Assembly: GCA_036674765.1 (NCBI GenBank) | Contig: JARVKI010000037.1 | Coordinates: forward strand, 1 to 64,000 | From: Seiridium cupressi | Lineage: Eukaryota > Ascomycota > Sordariomycetes > Amphisphaeriales > Sporocadaceae | Direction: 5' to 3' | Length of the DNA: 64,000 nt | Part shown: positions 33,361 through 43,695 of the stretch, piece by piece | Position numbering within the stretch: position 1 is the stretch's first letter | Layout of the letters: each line of letters begins with the position of its first letter | Program-made: the position numbers and the translations under genes | Notes under the pieces: generated by a model | What the model was told of the DNA's origin: nothing | Seen by the model: only the letters and a program-made list of their open reading frames with translations | Databases searched by the model: none

Positions 33361-34962
33361 TTATGTCTTCGCCAGTGTGCGGCTATTCTCTAGTCGAGCT
33401 GTTTCTTCTTGCACTGTCCGCTGACGGAATTTCGATCGAGCTCTTATCTGTGCCCAAAGTGGTAGAAGACCCATGGTAGCGGAGTCATGGCAAGAGCCAC
33501 AAATCCCAGAACCGAAGTAGCCCAAGCAGCTCCGAGTTTATCGTACATCTCCTGGGAGAACAGCGGAAACACAGCGCCGAAAACGGACCGCAGTATCGCA
33601 TTGGCTGCAAGTGCACTAGCTGCGTATTTCCCATAGCAGTCGATCAAGTAGGAAGTTATACCCAGGAAAAGTGTAACGAATCCTATCCCAAATGGTATCC
33701 CGGCGATCACACAACTCGCCCAATGAATAGTTGACTGTGTTGTCCAGGCAAATCAAAAGAGTCCAATAAGTGATCAGCCATGATAAGTAGATGAGATGGG
33801 GTAGCCGTACTTCAGGAAAGGGACCCCCAAGTCTGTTCACGTAGGCGATATAAACACGATTGATGTATGGGGAGAACCCCGTTGCGATGGCCATACCTGC
33901 CCCGATGCTTGAAGAATGGTCAAAATAATACCGGCGTTGGGGATATGGGACGGTCACCAAGGAATGTGAGGCCAGAGATACCCGTCTCCCAATGTCTCGT
34001 CTGCTGAAACACATAAGGATACGCCGTGAAATCTAAGTACAGAATGCCATAAACAAAAGCCATATAAAGTGAAAATAAGAACAGTATACGCTCAGTGAAG
34101 AGCATTGTAGTAGGTCGCATCAAGTTGATTCTGAAGGTAGATTTGAGATGGTGATGTAGTTCGTTCGCTCCCAGACGTATAGCTTTCTGTTTTGATAGCA
34201 CAGGCTGGTACGTCTCGGGAAGTAATATGAACATGCACACACAGACGGTTCCACAGAGTATTAGTACCAACCAGTAGTTCCTGGCCAAGTGTTATCTTTA
34301 TGCATTTGAATATAAACCATCGTCAGCCTTAGCATCCCCATGTCGTGAATTGAGAAATGAAGCCGCCGACTATTGGGGACAAGACAGGCCCTAGAAAACT
34401 TCCAGCTGTAAATAATGCTAGTGGAACTGAGCGATGGGTGGTGGCCACAGGTCAGTGAAGGAGCCGCCCGAGTTTGTGACTGGAATTGTCAGTATACACT
34501 GCCACGCACGGGAAGCTCGGGACACTGACCTGTTGTGAGTCCGAAGAATCCACACAAGAAACGGAAGACCAAAAGGGCTGCAATGTTGGGCGCCAGAGCA
34601 CAGCCAGGGTTGAAGACTACAAAGAGAAAGAGGTTGATGCGATAAATCGGGTAACGGCCATACAACTCGGATAACGGCGCAGATATGAGAGCGCCCGAAG
34701 CGAATCCAAACAAGAAAGTGCTGACACCGAGTGTAGAGACAGTCCGTGAGTAGTTGAAATCCTCGGCGACGCTTGTGATCGTGGTACACGCCCATCGCCT
34801 TGCTGACGAGAATTTGAAGAGATTCTCGCTATCGTCCAAACCAACGACATCAAACGTAGGAGGTACCACGTCCTTAGTCTTTGGTACACCCGCGGCGTCA
34901 GATCCCGTCATTTTGTCCTTTTCTCTATATCCATGAGATCTTGCTGCTCTGGCGCTGAACAT
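33361..34962 (-). pseudogene. MFS drug:H+ antiporter (DHA1-type) pseudogene
   Basis: Transporter sequence covers the interval in several frames. The first part (MFSARAARSH..., 34962) has SSARRW joined directly to VAEDFNYSRTVSTLG: the first membrane helix is missing, an in-frame deletion near 34770. An intact-looking intron follows (GTCAGT...TTCCAG). There is a frame break near 34435 between DLWPP and the ALFTAGSFLGPVLSPIVGG helix. Near 34330 a would-be donor reads GG where GT is expected. Later parts FSPYINRVYIAYVNRLGG, HLIYLSWLI and IAGIPFGIGF are split by another frame break and a TGA at 33753-33755 in place of a tryptophan. The end has one more shift after YHFGHR; the lost tail RARSKFRQR ends at 33361. 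Intact relatives export drugs or polyamines across the plasma membrane. Confidence 0.85.
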
Positions 34963-36508
34963 GATGTTCGTTGCTGGTTTAATTGCCTGTATATCGGTAC
35001 TCAAAGGCCGAACCCATGCCACCAGGAAGGGCGTGGTAACAGAGGAGGTAAGCGAAGGCATCATATGCAATTAGCGCACTGCTGTGAACATGGCAGGCCA
35101 GCTTCAGTCACGTCAGAGTCGGAGTCGGAGTCGATCTCAGGTCATGAAACCTTATTAGATCAATTGTTGGAGAACTAGGGACTTGCACGGATAATAAATC
35201 GAACCACAACTAGCGTACGACAAATTTGCACTTCTGCAGGGTCACAATTTCCCCCGAAAGGCCTTGGTATCAACGCTTCTGTTATTCTCTTTCTGTCCAG
35301 TTGGATGGGCGATGCAAGGAATTCAGCCATAGTTTTCTGCTCGAGAGTGATCTGCGTGACTTGAACTAATTCTTCGGCGATGATTCCAAAGTCGACGTTT
35401 GCAAAAAGAACATCCAAGAAGACCTATGACATGCTACGGAATGCCGATGTAATTATAGAATACTGAGTGTAACCAGTAAGTAGGATGGTCTACGACTGGC
35501 CATCCAAAATATCTCATATTTTGTTGTAGTATAGCAGCATCAGAACCGCTTTACGCACAGCCACATAGTCGCGCAATCTCAATTCATAACTTGAAATCCC
35601 TTAAACTCCCGCATCAGAAACATTACGATGGCTGTACTTAAACTTGTTTTGCTGTTCGTTTTGCCCGTCCTACCTAGCGCACCAGAAAAGACCGCAATGT
35701 TGACCCCTAGACGTTGTATAACTTGAAAGTGTAAAACCAGCTCACAATAAAATGAGGTCTCAGGGTGGTTAGCCCGAATTTGCGTTCCAGATGGTAGCAG
35801 GGACCAATACGCCGAATCATGTACTCAACTACGTCCTCCAGATAAGGGTCCTGGAGGCGCTTGATGCGATGGGAAGAGCTATGAGGTATTGTGTAGGAGA
35901 AGCCACGGTGTCGAAGATAATCTTGCGTGAGAGTCTTAGATGGCGACTGACCTCAATGTCATCAAAACTGGAAACTCGATATGTCAAAAGATGTCTTGGG
36001 AGCCAGATGAGAGGCATACGGGACGAAGCTCAAGCTCATCGGGATGTACTCGTCGAAGACAATGACAGTCAAGTGCAACAGTTAAGAGTGAACCGATATA
36101 ATAGAGGAAGATCGTTGGATGTCAGAGTCGATCCGGTATCGGATCGCAATCGTGTATATTAGGGTTGTCTCCCCCCTTATTCGATAGAAGGCAGAGGTCA
36201 GCGTGCCAATACTCAGCCCCTAGCACTCCCCGCGACAACCCTATCTGACATTGGAGCACAGGCAGGATCGTTTTGCGCGAAAGAAATTTCAAATTTCATT
36301 TTTCCGTGTTCTATTATTATTCGGAAAAGATCATTGCATCAAGAGCAGTCAAATGGCCAGTGATGCTTTTACAATAATTGGTTTCTTTTTCGTGTCAGTA
36401 CATGTATAATTCTAGGGTATGTTACCACCCTTACCCACGTGCGATGGACGTGGTTCCCCATATTGTACACTCTATTGATTGTCCCATACCCAAGACTCCT
36501 TTGCAATG
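34963..36508. other. Intergenic with one unassigned open frame
   Basis: A minus-strand frame at 35417-35175 (80 codons, containing ALIPRPFGGNCDPAEVQICRTLVVV) looks more protein-like than its surroundings but I cannot place it. It may be another gene fragment next to the dead transporter. The rest shows no gene on either strand. Confidence 0.4.
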
Positions 36509-38338
36509 CTACTGTAACCGGGGGATGTTATTCACAGACAGGCCGTGCTGCAAAAGCAGCTTGTGCAAGAATTCCAACATGAAACTCTCTGTGACATGGT
36601 CAGCTGGCCACCTGACCCTGAGCTCTTCATACACAGCCAAAATCTCCTCTGTAGATCCTACACGATTTGCGAAAGCCCGTAGCACCCACATTGCCATCCA
36701 CGTACTAATATATAACCCATCTGCACCTCCATCGAAGGCGTCGAGGAAAGCGGTCCACACATTGGTCAGCCTCTGAACCGACCAATCCGAGCTCGGACCA
36801 CGCCCATGCAGCGCAAACCCCTTGAACAGGGCCAGAAATATGGCGCCGTGCAAAGGAACCCTGAAGAACTTCATTTCGTCCAAGAACTGAGCAACCTTGG
36901 ACATCTGCCCAAGTCGCACTCCGTAGTAATTAAGGAGAATCCGGTACGTGTGCAAATTCGGGGTTACCATTCCAACTGTCTGGAACCCGGAGCGAAGGTC
37001 TGGATGTTTCCGGCCCATGCGGCCAAACATGACGAGAACCTTATTCACCATCTTGTTGAAGGTATAGTCGCGATGCGGGATGAGCTTCGATCGTTCATCC
37101 GAGACCTTCATCATTTTGTAAACGTGTTCGGCAGCGGACTCCTCGCCGCATCGCAAGAAGCTGGCGATGACGCAGTTCAGCACAAGGGTATCGATGACTT
37201 CGCCATGCTCGACCATCTCCTTGTAGGCGGCCCGCACACCACTAGAATCCATCTTGAGGCCGAAGAAGTGAATGAGACTGACATGATGATAGCGATTGAA
37301 ATGATATCCCCGGCCGATCATTTCTTGGTAGGTCATCTCTGCCAAGGCGAACTTTCCGGCCTTTGCAGCAACGTCGAAGAGGATGTTGAAAGTCACTTCG
37401 TTGCCTTTGATCCCCGCATCGAGCTCCATCTCACGCCATAAATGTAATGCTGCTTGAACCTCTGTTTCAGACGAGTGGCCCACGTACCGGCTAGCGAAGG
37501 ACATGGCCGTGTTCCACTCGGTCTTTGTAAGTGAGAAGCCTGCGGTCTTCACGTCCGCTATGACAGCGAAATACCGGAGCATTGATTTGGAATCTCTTCG
37601 TTCAGTGATACTCAATGCGGCAAGTAGACCATGTCTTAAGCGCCCTGAAAGATAGGTGATCCGCGGCTCGGGCAGTGCACGATAAAGCTCATAGATGAAG
37701 TCGTTATCAGTACTATGTGCACGCATCATTTTCGTGAAGACGGCCGTCCGCAGCCTAGTGATGGTCTCTTGATCCCCAATTTCTCCTCTTTGCACATCCT
37801 CGGGCAACGGCGCGATGAATTCGTGGTACGTGTCAGAGACTCTGAGTTCTGCAGTGCTGGCAGGGGCGTATCTCCGCATGTAGGGGTCTCTGAGGAACTC
37901 TAATTGTTCCTCGACAGTTGCTCCATCGTAATGGTCGATAAAAGCGAGAAGCTCTTCGCGGCTTCTTCTAGATGGCGGTAAAGCTGCAAAGGCCGGGAGG
38001 ATCGGTGGGGCGGTGACAGAACTTGTATGATTCCATTTGCATTCATGAGGTGCGGAAGAAGTGAAGTAAATGGGATTCGATGGCCGCCGACCACCCCGAT
38101 TCGTTATTGTCGAGTAAGAAGCACCCGATGTCTTGACAATGACGGTGCTTCGAATCTTCCTGTCGACCTTTCTGGATCTGAAATTGCGTGTGCCCCAGGG
38201 AAGGTCCGGGGCGACTGTGGTAGAGAGCATGCTGTTGCCATTTTCGCTATGCACGGCGGACTGGATAGCTCGCGATACGGAGCTATGGGATCGTATGGCG
38301 CCGTATATCGACCCGTCAATTCGACCGAGGATTTTCAT
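36509..38338 (-). CDS. Pentatricopeptide-repeat (PPR) mitochondrial protein
   Basis: A single-exon protein of 609 residues. The first ~100 residues are rich in arginine and serine with almost no acids, as in mitochondrial targeting sequences. From about residue 270 there are helical repeats with PPR spacing: GNEVTFNILFDVAAKAGKFA, VIDTLVLNCVIASFLRCGEE, NLHTYRILLNYYGVRLG. Each shows the first-helix pattern V-x-T-(F/Y)-N-x-L. Fungal PPR proteins bind organellar RNA and control stability or translation of particular mitochondrial mRNAs. The specific ortholog cannot be named. It is divergent from the mitoribosomal gene rsm25, with 425 bases between the starts, so the pair may be co-regulated. Confidence 0.85.
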   Translation of the reverse strand: MKILGRIDGSIYGAIRSHSSVSRAIQSAVHSENGNSMLSTTVAPDLPWGTRNFRSRKVDRKIRSTVIVKTSGASYSTITNRGGRRPSNPIYFTSSAPHECKWNHTSSVTAPPILPAFAALPPSRRSREELLAFIDHYDGATVEEQLEFLRDPYMRRYAPASTAELRVSDTYHEFIAPLPEDVQRGEIGDQETITRLRTAVFTKMMRAHSTDNDFIYELYRALPEPRITYLSGRLRHGLLAALSITERRDSKSMLRYFAVIADVKTAGFSLTKTEWNTAMSFASRYVGHSSETEVQAALHLWREMELDAGIKGNEVTFNILFDVAAKAGKFALAEMTYQEMIGRGYHFNRYHHVSLIHFFGLKMDSSGVRAAYKEMVEHGEVIDTLVLNCVIASFLRCGEESAAEHVYKMMKVSDERSKLIPHRDYTFNKMVNKVLVMFGRMGRKHPDLRSGFQTVGMVTPNLHTYRILLNYYGVRLGQMSKVAQFLDEMKFFRVPLHGAIFLALFKGFALHGRGPSSDWSVQRLTNVWTAFLDAFDGGADGLYISTWMAMWVLRAFANRVGSTEEILAVYEELRVRWPADHVTESFMLEFLHKLLLQHGLSVNNIPRLQ

Positions 38339-38763
38339 GAGCCGTCCCGCATTGTGTTCCAGTCATCACAGCTTCTTCAGGGTCGTGGCGGCATTGGCAA
38401 TGCGTATACCGGGTGCGTCCTCAATGTGTCGAGCTTGAGGTTGACTTATCGCAACTTTTTTGCTTGGAGCTCGGGCGGACCAGGGATCCGGTGATTTGAG
38501 CCAGGAAAATTCCCCATGCCACACTGACTTGGCGCGCCCCCTGACGGCCCGTCCAACTTCCATGGCATCCACTAAAAAGTCCGTCGGCCGGATCATCGCC
38601 AGGCCGCGACAGCTCTGAAATTCGGTTGCAGCATTGTCAATTGGGACAGCTCCTTGATCAGCAGCACGAACGCAATTGAGCAATTCCGGACGGGCTCGAC
38701 GACTCCATTTCCGGCAAACCTTCGTCGCCAGCAGGCTGAGCATATCGCAGTCCAGCCGCAGCC
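38339..38763. promoter_or_regulatory. Shared upstream region of the PPR gene and rsm25
   Basis: 425 bases between two divergent starts, both for mitochondrial gene expression. Both promoters must lie here. No named factor site is assigned. Confidence 0.5.
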
Positions 38764-39576
38764 ATGGTGCGCTCCCCTGCTGTCCGCGCAGCCAAACCGG
38801 CGCGAGTCTACCAGACAGTGACCACACTCATGGACCATCGGATACAGCCGCGACTCAAGGTACAACAGCCCGTATGGTACAAGGTGGTCGAATCGATCCC
38901 TCCCTCCGAGATCCTCACACGACCACTCCCGCCGCAGCACAGGTATCACGATTCCAAGACGAGCAAGATCAGGAAAGCAAGCAGGTTATTTCAGCCTCAG
39001 CAGCTGGTGTACGAGGAGGATGCGTTACGGCAACGCTTTTATAAAGACCACCCTTGGGAGCTGGCCAGACCACGCATGATTATCGAAATGGACGGCAAGG
39101 ATGCACTGCGCTGCGACTGGAGTAAAGGCCTTAGGCAACCTGGCATACCCCTAAGCGGAGAATGGTGAGAGCTTCCAGACTAAATCCATACTATTGAGCC
39201 AGCGCTAACTTGCTGCAGTGTCGTCCAGCGGCAGCTATGGAGAATGCACAACACCCCTGGCATGAGCACGGATGAAGCATACGACCTGACGAGGAAGGAG
39301 TTCTATCGTCTGCGCCAAGAAGAGGACGTTGAGCGGAGAGTAGTCTTAGAGGAGGCACGCATGGTCGGAGCCTACTTCGGCCAGACCTACCTGCAGGTGG
39401 GTATGCGTCTTGAAGATAAGGAACATGAGAGGTGGAAGAAATGGGCTTCCAAGGAGATCACCAGGATCCGCGGTGAGCAGCAGGATGCCTTTGCCATTCC
39501 TGAGGAGCCGGGAGCCGAAACTCTAGATGGCGATCTCGATCAGCTCACAGAAGCTGTTGAAAGCCTGGCGAGGTAA
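38764..39576 (+). CDS. rsm25: Mitochondrial small ribosomal subunit protein Rsm25 / mS23
   Basis: Two exons, 38764-39164 and 39219-39576, encode about 252 residues. The intron (TG|GTGAGA...GCTAACTTGCTGCAG|T) joins PLSGE to [10 protein letters not shown]. The N-terminal half has [18 protein letters not shown] and [16 protein letters not shown], then [24 protein letters not shown]. These are the conserved blocks of fungal 37S protein S25 (mS23), with ARPRM in the N-terminal half. The second half is helical and charged ([21 protein letters not shown]) and ends acidic. It is a structural protein of the mitochondrial small subunit. Confidence 0.92.
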
Positions 39577-40872
39577 AATGCTAGCACTGTATTATAGTTG
39601 TGTACAAATGTAATCATGTACGGATCTAATCTGATTCAGCGTTCAATGATGCTTTTTGGTCACGGAACGCTATTGTAAACATATTACACGATGCAGCCCA
39701 TGGCAATATAATATTCCTACAAAGAAGGCATTCTGAAACCTTTAGTTAAAAGGTAAAATGAAAACTAAAACTTATCTAATATAGTCCTTAAGCTCTATTA
39801 GACAAGTAGATGATTTTCTCTATCGAAGCTTCTTGGCAGAAGAATATTCTGGTTGATTTGATATTTTTGCTCCTTAGAAGTTTGTGTTCCTTCCTTTATA
39901 TTAAGGTTTCAACTTGAAGCTTAATTCGTTGTATTCTGATATTAGTAAGGAAATCACAAATCTTTCCTTTTATGACTTGCGCGTATGAATTCAATCTTGG
40001 GCATAATTCTATGGCATTATGTTGGAACGGCACATGGATAGAGCACATTGGTTATTTGCCTAGGCAGAGGGACAGCTCTGTAATATGGGGGAGGTTGTCG
40101 CTTCTTGGTCCTGGGCGTTTTACATATAGGTATTATGATTTCAAGTGACATGACCAGCTCGTAATTACGCGGAATCCTTAGCTATCTTGAATTCATCAAA
40201 GACGTTGTAAGGCTCTAGGACATCAGACAAGACTTAAGATGGCTACATGTAGCATTCTATATGAAGTGTCACGGACTGGCGCAGCTGGTGTCAGCTAATA
40301 GATCTAGGTATTTAGGTGTGAGCTGCGGAGCCGACCTTTAGCTCCCTAGATAGCTTTTGTAATTTACATAACTTGTTGGGGTACTGAGTGGTCTGGATCA
40401 ACACAACAACCATAGAAAGAGAGTGAAAGAGGCGTGGTGATTCAAGCTATATGCTATTACTCGTCTGACTTAATTCAAGAAAACCTATACGTACTTTATG
40501 TTACAGTTTAGGAGGGTTAAAAGGCTGAGCGGCCAGGTCCTGTGGGTAGGTCACATAAGTAGATCACGTAGGTAGGTCACTTACCTCGCGGGGCAATTTC
40601 CCTTTTAAAAAAATTCCCTAGAAGATATTCTTAGCAAATGAGAAAACCTTAAAGCAACAAATAATTTTAAGGAAGTTAAATATAGACCTCTAAAGTCGTA
40701 AAATATAGTCACAGAAATGGGAAGGATAATTTTAGGTGAAAATTCTTTTTTGATTTTCTTTCCACAAAGCATAGCTATATATTTCACCGCAATGCCCAGA
40801 GGGCAGGGCGGTGGCTCCCCTTGGAGTCTTCAGGTCATTGCAGTTCGACGTCGGAAAAAAAAAAAAAAGAAC
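39577..40872. other. Convergent intergenic region, AT-rich
   Basis: 1.3 kb between two convergent 3' ends. It is noticeably AT-rich at 39680-39980 and 40600-40780, with stops in all frames. Apart from the small tandem repeat listed separately, nothing is recognised. A poly-A run sits at 40856-40869, next to the Alg14-like stop. Confidence 0.5.
40546..40584. repeat. 3 x 13-bp tandem repeat
   Basis: Three consecutive 13-bp units, GTAGGTCACATAA, GTAGATCACGTAG and GTAGGTCACTTAC. The shared core is GTAG(G/A)TCAC. Function unknown. Confidence 0.7.
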
Positions 40873-42453
40873 CTAATAGTCGTCGACGATGATGTTGGCG
40901 GTGTCCTCGAACACCACGCGCACATCCCAGGACGTGTACGCCCTCTTCACCAGCATCTTCTCACAGATGACCTCCGGGTAGGTGAGGCCAACCTCATCAT
41001 GCTGGGTGATGAAGGCGTCCGCGAGGTCGAGCCAGTAGAAGATCTTGCCCGTCATGCTCAGGCTCTTCACCCGAGCGACCGACTCCACGAACACGGTGGT
41101 GCAGCGGTTGGTGGGGATGAAGCCGTACATGCGCATGAGGTGTGAGACCAGGACGAAGATGGCGGAGGAACCGGGACCGTTGCAGAGGAGGGTCTGAGGG
41201 AATGCCTCGGGTTGACCAGGAGTAGCGAGAGGGCGGCCCATGGTCAGGATGCCGAAACAATCGTAGAGGCACGAAATAGCAGTGAAAGGTGTTGTCAACC
41301 AGCTCTGACCAACGTATCGAGCGCGGGAAACCCAGACGATATCGTGAGCACCCGTGACTTTACCGTGACGTTTCTCTCGACGTTTCTGCTCGTACTGATT
41401 GATCATATCATATGAACGCTGGTCTCCCTTCGTGACAACGTATCGTCGAAACATCGAATTGTCGAAGTGTTCGGAAAGCTCTAAGATGCTAAGTACTTCG
41501 GTTGTGTGTCCACCGGAGCCAGCGAAGATGATCAGAAATGCACCGATGTTATAGGTGAAGTGCTCTCGAATAGCCCCGTCGATGGATTCAACTATCTTAT
41601 GACGGTTCTGGGGCCGACGAGCGGTGATGGACTTGTGAAGAATCTAGGTACGCTGTTAGGTAGAGTTCAGACAATACGTCGTATTTAATACGTACATATC
41701 CATGGAGAGGCCAGTAGATGAACTGAATGCCGACGAACAGAGAGGCAAAGAGGACTGAAACCCAGGAAGTCAGACGATCAAGAGGACCGAAGACGAGCAC
41801 AGAAATACCCATCAAACCGGTCTATCCTCAGGCGTTAGTAAGCTATGGTCATAATCAAAATAGGATTGAAAATTTACCATGAGAAGCTGGATGACATAGA
41901 GAGTGCGGCAGATACGGCGAAAGACGGCCATCCGGAAGGGCTCGAGGAACATCATCTCAAAAGCACCCTTATCGACAGCCAACTATCGTCTAGATTAGTA
42001 TGCATGTCCTTCATCTCGAACTCTCAGAGTGTTTACCTTGACGGACTGGACGAAAGCGATGGCGCACAAGCTGGCGAGAACCATGTAGAAGATACCGAGG
42101 AGGAAGAAGATGAGAGCAGAGAGAATGAACCAGAGAACAGGCATGAGGACTTCACCCGTGGTGTAGTACAACGGTCCGAAATAGTCCTCGGAGATGGTCG
42201 CCGGGACCAAGCGATTCATCGCGGTGGCGATCTCCGTGGGACCCATGTCAGCGTTGTTGTTGTCGTTGTCGGATTTGTTCAGTGGCTGGCTTGAGGAATT
42301 GGATGATTGAGATGAAGCTGAAGTAGTAGAGTCCACAGAGTTGTTGATGTTCTTGAGAGCTCTACGCAGACGTGGGGCGACTGTGTTTTGAACAGCACTG
42401 GCAGTGCCCTCTGCCAGAGAGCTGTTGGCCGAAGCTCCTGAATTGCTCGCCAT
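40873..42453 (-). CDS. Alg14-like glycosyltransferase subunit with multi-membrane N-terminal extension
   Basis: Four deduced exons: 42453-42037, 41982-41878, 41821-41696 and 41643-40873, giving about 472 residues. All three introns are phase 0 with good ends (GTAAAC...GATAG, GTAAAT...TACTAAC...GATAG, GTACGT...CCTAG). The C-terminal ~235 residues are Alg14-like: glycine loop IIFAGSGGHTTEVL, WVSRARYVGQSWLTT, LLCNGPGSSA and VESVARVKSLSMTGKIFYW. Alg14 anchors Alg13 at the ER, and together they add the second GlcNAc to dolichol-PP-GlcNAc. Ahead of this lie a serine/asparagine-rich stretch and four hydrophobic segments (VLMPVLWFILSALIFFLLGIF, LCAIAFV, LYVIQLLMTGLMGISVLVF, VLFASLFVGIQFIYW). The usual Alg14 has one N-terminal helix and about 200-240 residues. 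It may be a divergent paralogue or a domain fusion. Confidence 0.8.
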
Positions 42454-43695
42454 TTTGCCAGAAACTTGCAAGCCCTAAACGCTACCAGATTATATTACTT
42501 CCCGCAGGCTCACGATACCAACTGGCTCAAGCAGCTCTTTTGTCCCTGCACAACTAGCCTTACTGTCCTGTCCTGACTGTGCCAGCACCAGCCCTTGAGT
42601 GCTGCAGTTTCTCACACTGACCTATTTCGTTTATGTACGGAAACGTCTTCCATGGACCAACTGCGAGTGTTTCGACGACAAAGGTTTGACTGGCTGGATT
42701 GTCTCTGAATAATCCTTGCGCAGCTGACTGTCAGCTAGAGATAAAATCACCACGAGACGGCGCCAAATAGCTGTGCACTCCAATTGGACGCTTCTACAGC
42801 TTAAGTGTTGAAGACGGGATCACTTGATCAGAGCTGTATTTCCCGGGCAATTTGACCTAGCCTTCGCAACCACGACCAGCTCAGATTGCTTTCTTGAGAG
42901 TCACAGGGTCTGACTGGTTCAAGTGCTGCAAATTTCACAGAACCGGAATGGTCCAAGTGCGAAGTTCGACGACGTTGGCTCAGCCGACTCGAAGACTTCT
43001 CATCTGCGTGCTGACAATAGCCACAGACAAACTCACACGTTGCTAACAACAACTGGCAACATGTGCCTATAATGAGTGGTCTCCGTGCCCTTTGTCTGCC
43101 GTTTCGGCAGTAGCCCTAGGATTTATTCCTATCACATCGTTAGACAATCTCGAAGTCGAAGTCTTTATAAGATGAAAGAATCAGATACACTGATATGCCA
43201 AATGCTGTCCATTGGCATTAACGCCCGGGTTCAAGGAATCCCAGAATCTGTGGGCGGAGGCTGTAAGTGAGCTGGGTGAAATATCTTGGCCTTAGCCGGA
43301 CAGTTCAGGAGTGACCCCTGAGTCTGGTGCAAGGTGGCATAAGACGCTAGCACGGACCATGCAGCCCAGCTCTGAGCCTCATTTAGCCATAGTTCACCCG
43401 GCGCCACCGGAGATAAGGATCCCAACTCGGTACGTACTCTATCGTTACAATCGATAACGATAACGACCCAGAAAGCTGACTGCAAGTCAACAATCGCTGC
43501 AACAGCCCGACAGAAGGTGGTCGACAGGTCTCAAATCAATTCCCAAGGCTTCGAGGGCTTGCGAGGGATTTTCTGGCCCCAGAAACAGAGTCCCATGGAT
43601 AAGGAGGAGCCACGCGATACTCCTGAGGCGACAAATTCGATGAAATAACTTACCGATACCGAAGGGCAGCGCGTCGGAGTGTTGAAGTTGGAGGA
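42454..43695. other. Intergenic between divergent genes
   Basis: 1.24 kb holding the promoters of the Alg14-like gene and ima1. Short frames only; no RNA gene seen. Near 43428-43460 a TCGATAACGATAACGA-type short repeat occurs. Confidence 0.45.

Noticed and set aside
38366..38827. 153-codon minus-strand frame between the PPR gene and rsm25
   Set aside because: It overlaps the real rsm25 start on the other strand and has no mitochondrial or PPR character; probably chance.
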